Shown here piece by piece: positions 32,931-40,000 of a DNA stretch of 40,000 nucleotides. Each line of letters opens with the position of its first letter. Positions within the stretch are counted from its first letter, which is position 1. A program made the translations under genes and the position numbers. Location of the stretch: positions 70,001 through 110,000 of the forward strand of contig LUCW03001598.1 of assembly GCA_001586965.3 (NCBI GenBank), given 5' to 3'. This DNA is from Sphaeroforma sirkka (taxonomy: Eukaryota; Opisthokonta; Ichthyosporea; Ichthyophonida). The notes beneath the pieces were generated by a model. The model searched no databases. It was not told the DNA's origin and saw only the letters and a list, made by a program, of their open reading frames with translations.

Positions 32931-34930
32931 CCAAAACTTTAGCTGACTTTATCACCAATACCGGCTTACATGCGTCCAACAATAAGGACATCCCACAGAT
33001 ACTCTACATTCTGTGTGACGCCCCCATTTGACGCACAACTACAGGGTGCCAAACAGCCCTGGTGTTCTGTCCGGCTGCGCCTTGCTGCCTTTTCGCTAGG
33101 GGTGTCACCGAAACTCGTAGGCCTGACAGTGCAGCGTGGCATACGGCAAACACAAATTTAGCGAACGGTTCAAGTTTTATCCCGACAAATCTGAAATCTT
33201 ACATCCACAGTGACACACACTTGTGCATTTCAACGCAAATAAGAGCAAAACAAAGAATATATAGCACGTACTTGCTAGCCCCACTTAGCAGCCGAGCCTG
33301 TCATTATATTGGAAGCACTTCGCTATCACTTGCCACCAATACTGATGAGAAGTGTCTTTGCAATTTTTATTCAGTGATGCAGCTTGCTCTACACAGATAC
33401 TCTTGGAGTGCACGGTGTCAATACCCTGTTCAGTTGACCATCCAAAGGAAGCTTCTTTGACTAAGATCATATCACTCTGAAGTCCTAGAAACTCCCTTTG
33501 GAAAGGTAGCGTCCGATAAACGAGTATTGCTTCACTCCGAGCCGGTTTCCGGGTTGATTGCGCGCTATCTGATATCGTCAGAGATGGAATATTCGTAGAA
33601 CGTCATCCCTGAACACGAGGAACTAACAGACCTGGTCGGAGACACCTAAATTCAAAGTGGAAAGATGAGCACCCATCAACCGCCACCCATCAACCGTTTC
33701 TGTCTTGACCAAGGCTGCAGCCACCACCACCAACATTAATGTGTATTGGCTATTCGTGACTGGCACTGCCAATACAGCCCAGGCCAATGAGGGAGCGTTT
33801 GCTCCTTATTCTACTCTCACATACGCTCTAAGTACACTATATTCCGTGCTCACGGCTTTGGAGCCTGCGGCACTGGGAATGAGTCTTCATCGACATGCCA
33901 GATTCCGTAGCAGTCGATTGCACTAACAACAACAACGGGTGCAGAAAGGACGCGTACGTCTAATTAGTGCACGGCCAGTTTACAGTGGACGGTACGCATA
34001 CCATCTCAGATGTGGTTATCGATTGCTACAAGACAATAGCTGAAACAGAATGCTCAATTTAACAATAGAAATACAACCATTCAAATCCGTGACTGGCTAT
34101 AACCAAGGTAACAGTAGTGCAAAGTCAATCGCGAGAATGCGAAAGTGGTGGCGACTGAAGATACACTACTGCCGATACCACAGAAACCGTGGGCCAAATA
34201 CCCTCAACTACAGGAGCATTGACTCCTGGTACTGACTACACTAGCACAAGAGCCAATCAACTAGGTATAGGCGCGGCAGATCAAACTTTATAGTTCAGTA
34301 TATGGGGTTGGAGAACAGCGCCGGCTTTGATCTTCGCTGCTGGTTGATGTATTCTACGAGACTGATTTTGTCAAGTGTCACATGTCGTCGCCGAGAACGC
34401 TAGGCATCCATAGATATTAGGTAGTACCAGACGGACAAGGCCCAGCTATCTCGGCCAGTGGGGTGGTCAAGGGTCGGACGAGGTTGCAGCAACCGATAAC
34501 AGTGACAATGCCACAGGGGCATAGTCGTTCTTGGCATTCATCGTGATTGCGGTAGGCATGATTAGTCTGGCATTGTTTTACAACACATTTACAATCGCCT
34601 ACACTGCACGACATATCCATTGTATACATGGTGGCACATGCAATTTAGTGATAGATAGATAGTAGTCATAAAAACACTTGATAAATACTATATTATACCA
34701 CTTTTGATGACACTATCTATATAAAAGTCCACAAAATCAAAGCTTGGATGCATTCATTTAGTTTCTTGGTAGCTAGAAGCTCGTAAACGTTTACACGAAG
34801 TGAGGAAATAACTTTTGTTTACAGAGTCGTATCAATTTCGCATCTAACTGCATCTTAATCTGTAGCCCGATTGTATACACACATCGCAAGTGGCAGTTCA
34901 AGGCGATCAGATGGAAGGTCATATGTTTTG
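32931..34930. other. Spacer downstream of the recombinase fossil
   Basis: No gene is supported. Short frames (for example 33062-33460 and 33705-33926) show no domain. The first part may still belong to the recombinase element because the C-rich composition continues to about 34250. From about 34640 the DNA becomes AT-rich spacer next to the methyltransferase 3' end. Confidence 0.4.
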
Positions 34931-34932
34931 AA

Positions 34933-35586
34933 TTATATAACTCTGTATAGGTGTACTGCGCGAATATCACTTTCCTCGTCAGCATCATACTCTGCGTAGT
35001 CCAAAGGTATTTCTTCTACCCAACTGGTGGTATCCATGTCAAGCTACAGAGTAAGAAATCAATATCAGAAACAGAACAATATTGGGAAGCATCCAACAAT
35101 TCAATAGAAAAGTGGATGCGAATAGGTTAATATTTGGGTTGATTGGGCGCACTATACGAGGCTGGCTCAGAATCTGTTTCCATTTTTCGGCCTAAGATAT
35201 AATTGTAACTCCGTTGCCGAGTGCAAATGTTGAAAAGCAGAGAAATCGCCAGATCAGCGATTTATGAACACACACGAACTGGTCTTGATGCACTATTTGC
35301 TCACGATGCAATATACATGTATACATGTTTGATTGGATTTCAAAGCAAGCGTAACACGAGAATACCATAAATATACAATGTATTTGTATCGTTAAAAAGA
35401 ATAGCACGCGCATACTCACCTGAGCGCTGCGGAGCGAGTCAGAAATTTCAGGGACGGTAACTAACATTGTCCCCTTGCGCACAATCGTACTTCTCAAAAA
35501 CGTCTGCAAAAAGGAAATACGGCAAGAGTAATTTTCAACTCGATACTTTGAACCTCAAAAAGTGCTTGTGATTGCCAAATACACAG

Positions 35587-35653
<67 letters not shown>

Positions 35654-35781
35654 CATTATAGATAAAAATATAGATGCACACACACACATTATATATATAT
35701 ATATCCACACACACACACACACATACATACATATACGCACACACACACATATATATATATATATTTCCAGACACACACACA

Positions 35782-35834
<53 letters not shown>

Positions 35835-37417
35835 TATATATATATATATATATATAATTTTACACCCTGATAACAGCTCGAGTCGTGATAATAATCTACG
35901 TATTCCAATACACAAACCAAATGGTAATATCAATTCATAAGTTGTGGACTGATGCGCGAAGACACATCAATCGAGCGCCCATTGCTGAAACTGTACTTCC
36001 CGTACGTAAACAGAGTGAAAACTAAATCGCACGCAATGCACCCACATACCCAGAACTTTGCGTGGGCCGCTGGGGCGTGGAAGAATTGAAACACATTGTT
36101 TAAAACAACGACATCCGCGCCGGCAAGTATCTTTGGGTGCTTCATGATATCACCCTCTGTTATACTTATCCGGTCTTGCATGTTGTGCTGAGTAACTATT
36201 TTGCTAGAGACATCGGCAAAATACGAGTTCATCTCAACACCAATGAGTTCCTCTGAATTACTGAATAGGTAGCCCTGCATGGGATATATAAGTAGTGAAA
36301 TAAAATTTCAGTAATTTCTGCATGTCTACGCTTTTTCGTAAACGCTTCTATATCAGCATACTTGTACAGTGCCTTACTAGGTAGACATTTCTCGCATTGT
36401 AATAGCTATTATTTCACACATGCCGACTCGATATGTCGTCAAAGAATGTGGTAAAGAATTACCCACGAGTCTGTTGTCGATGACAGAGTTTGGTGTATTC
36501 CATCAAAAATGAATAACGGCCAAATTTTTTCGAGTCAATTGCTCGCAACTAATTTACCATTTACACAATCTAGTGAACGATAAGACAGACAGGTATTGTC
36601 TACTAATACATGGAGTGAAATTGAACATGCATATACAAATAGACACGCGCACAAACATCGTAAATGCATTTCACCTACCGCGTACAAAACGGCACCCGTC
36701 CTCGAGCCAACGTCCAGAACCGATTTGCCGGTCAGATCACCCAGTGCATGATTGTACAAAAATTGCAGTTGGGATAGCGATGCCGAATGCGAGATAAAAT
36801 CTGTCGTCAAGATAAGCCGGGAAGAATGAAACTCGGGTTGATATCCATACATTAACGAATTATGAAGAGATATAGAATGCGGGAGATCTAAACTAATATG
36901 CATACGTTTGGAATAACAAATTGACCTTCCACCCCTGGTGCACATGTGCGGGTACTCTTGAGCGGAGTTCGCTTCTTGACAAAAAGACGGGCGATACATG
37001 CGCACGCGAACGATCGTTATTGGGTGCCCAATCCGAAGTACTGACATGGGCGGAGGCCTAACGACGTCGAACATGCGATACGCGTGGGTGATAGATATAC
37101 TGGTAAGGTGATCACCTCTCATTCCCATATTGTTGGGTAGTTTGAGCTGCGTTATCACATCTCATTCTCATATTGATGTATAGCTTGTGCTGTCACGTGC
37201 CAGACAGTGTACATCCATATATCAGGGGCATGTGACTACACCTACTCAGCATAGCGGTATCCCGGGAGCCACAGGCGTTGCAGATAGCTCTACTCATCTG
37301 CCCATCGTCACATAATCGGTCCACCTCGTCGTCATCGTACAGGAACGAATCAACGTGTACTGTGTTCTTCTCGGTATAATCTGCGTGCTGTTTGCATATC
37401 GAGCAGAATATACACAT
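34933..37417 (-). CDS. Class I SAM-dependent methyltransferase, five exons
   Basis: Complete gene on the minus strand: exons 37417-37246, 36800-36679, 36274-36050, 35503-35420 and 35043-34933 (stop TAA). All splice phases match, giving 237 residues. The N-terminus is Cys-rich ([11 protein letters not shown] and [10 protein letters not shown]), perhaps metal-binding. Then comes [17 protein letters not shown] and motif [15 protein letters not shown]. Next is the acidic post-I residue in [10 protein letters not shown], then [22 protein letters not shown] and a final [10 protein letters not shown]...HLYRV. I recall the same order of blocks from an uncharacterised methyltransferase family in animals, but not its symbol or substrate. 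The ATG at 37417 is the first in frame, with no acceptor just upstream. Another minus-strand gene lies about 530 bases upstream. Confidence 0.82.
35586..35868 (-). repeat. (TA)n/(TG)n compound repeat in a methyltransferase intron
   Basis: CA and TA blocks on the plus strand, hence TG and TA on the gene's coding strand, fill much of the intron between exons 3 and 4. Read in the gene's direction, a long TA block comes first and a long TG block last. Confidence 0.95.
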
Positions 37418-37947
37418 GGCGACACAGGAATACAATCGCAGGTTTGTGTAGATGTTTATGATATAATTTGAAAGAGTATCGCTTGTGTAGGTTTAAAGTG
37501 ACTCGTTAGATTCCTATACTTGCATATTTAATATATTTGAGTACGGACGGACACCAAATTAGGCCATACTGTAAAGACACAGGCCGACACAGAAATATAT
37601 AGTTGAAGGTTCGTGCGTGCAGATGATAGAATGGGATACACACGCTAAAATATTGGGCGGTTTGTACGATAGAAGGCTAGCACACAAACAAGAATTCAGA
37701 CGAATAGCCTTGCATGTCCATATACCTTTAAGTAATGATTGTGTAAGTGTCTCGCTGGGGTTGTCTCATGGATTTGTGTCAAACATTGTGAAATTAAAAG
37801 TACACTAGTGTGGATACCACTGGGGAATCACAAGCCGGATTTGACTCAGTTGAGGTATATACCATTGCAGTGCACGAGACAAATGCCTATGATGTTCAAC
37901 GTCCTATACTAGATATTGATATTGCAGTACCACATTGAGGATAAATT
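37418..37947. other. Spacer between two minus-strand genes
   Basis: No exon is supported; the plus-strand frame at 37617-37808 has no recognisable domain. It should hold the promoter of the methyltransferase gene; an AT-rich TTATATCATAAA lies about 45 bases before its ATG on the minus strand. Confidence 0.45.
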
Positions 37948-39427
<1,480 letters not shown>

Positions 39428-39448
39428 TATATATATAAATGTTTGTTG

Positions 39449-39545
<97 letters not shown>

Positions 39546-40000
39546 TTATATTCTTATACGTATAGTAGGTGCTATTTTTTTTAACAGTATAGATACAATT
39601 AATTAAAAAAGCAATTCCTATCGGATCCATCATGTCACCACGTGGAACTCAACATAGTTACCAGTAAATTTTATAGAAAGAAACGGTGTATTGCAATACA
39701 TACTGTAAATAACTAAATAAATATATTGTAAATACAGTCAGCTCACAGCCTTCTAAATTATACATCAACTGTGTACCAAAAGTCTTCAAAAAAACCAAAA
39801 GATACTTTTCTATGTTATAAATACATACGCGTGTACTGTCATATATATATGTGTGTGTGTAAATATACATATGTTTGTACACGTACACCGATATATGCAT
39901 AAATACATAGAATATGTCCATAAACATACAGCAAACATGTGGGAAGGCTCGAGCAGGCGTGTGGACGCTGACAAACCTTAACAGCTGTTCTGGCATTACA
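39428..40000. other. Upstream region of the two-exon gene, with a (TA)n array
   Basis: A long (TA)n array at 39452-39542 lies about 25 bases upstream of the minus-strand ATG at 39427, in the promoter or 5' UTR. The rest, to the window end, is AT-rich. At 39966-40000 on the minus strand a frame NARTAVK followed by GTTTGT could be the end of an exon that starts outside the window; this is weak. Confidence 0.4.

Overview
The window is nuclear DNA from an intron-rich eukaryote. Genes are interrupted by many introns with GT..AG ends, often GTATG/GTAAG/GTAGG at the donor. (TA)n and (TG)n tracts are very abundant, and the coding content is animal-like: an AFG2/SPATA5-family AAA+ ATPase, a PNISR-type SR protein and a small conserved methyltransferase. 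I infer a unicellular relative of animals, with an ichthyosporean such as Sphaeroforma as the best guess. The lineage is not proven by the sequence.

Layout: (1) 483-1489, minus strand, a four-exon gene model of unknown function. (2) 3001-14293, plus strand, a gene of at least 16 exons for an AFG2B/SPATA5L1-like two-domain AAA+ ATPase. Its first ATPase domain looks degenerate, its second looks intact, and a decayed duplicate of one exon lies in an intron. (3) 14294-16740, a spacer with very long (TA)n arrays. (4) 16741-22728, plus strand, an eight-exon PNISR homologue with glutamine-rich and SR-rich regions, all splice phases matching. (5) 23240-31660, a block of mobile-element fossils: a 5'-truncated Ty3/gypsy (chromovirus-like) copy with a Dam-like domain after RNase H, a solo LTR inserted in reverse, a non-autonomous DNA transposon with TTA target duplication nested in the integrase region, and a second integrase fragment of the same family. 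(6) about 31980-32930, a decayed tyrosine-recombinase element. (7) 34933-37417, minus strand, an intact five-exon class I methyltransferase gene. (8) 37948-39427, minus strand, a two-exon gene of unknown function whose intron is mostly microsatellite.

The host genes fall into housekeeping roles (ribosome-biogenesis ATPase, pre-mRNA processing, methyl transfer) and are not a visible functional cluster. The odd-numbered spacers hold microsatellites and old mobile DNA. Exon boundaries were read by eye from splice signals, phase and homology. The least secure part is the join between 9110 and 10380 in the ATPase gene.
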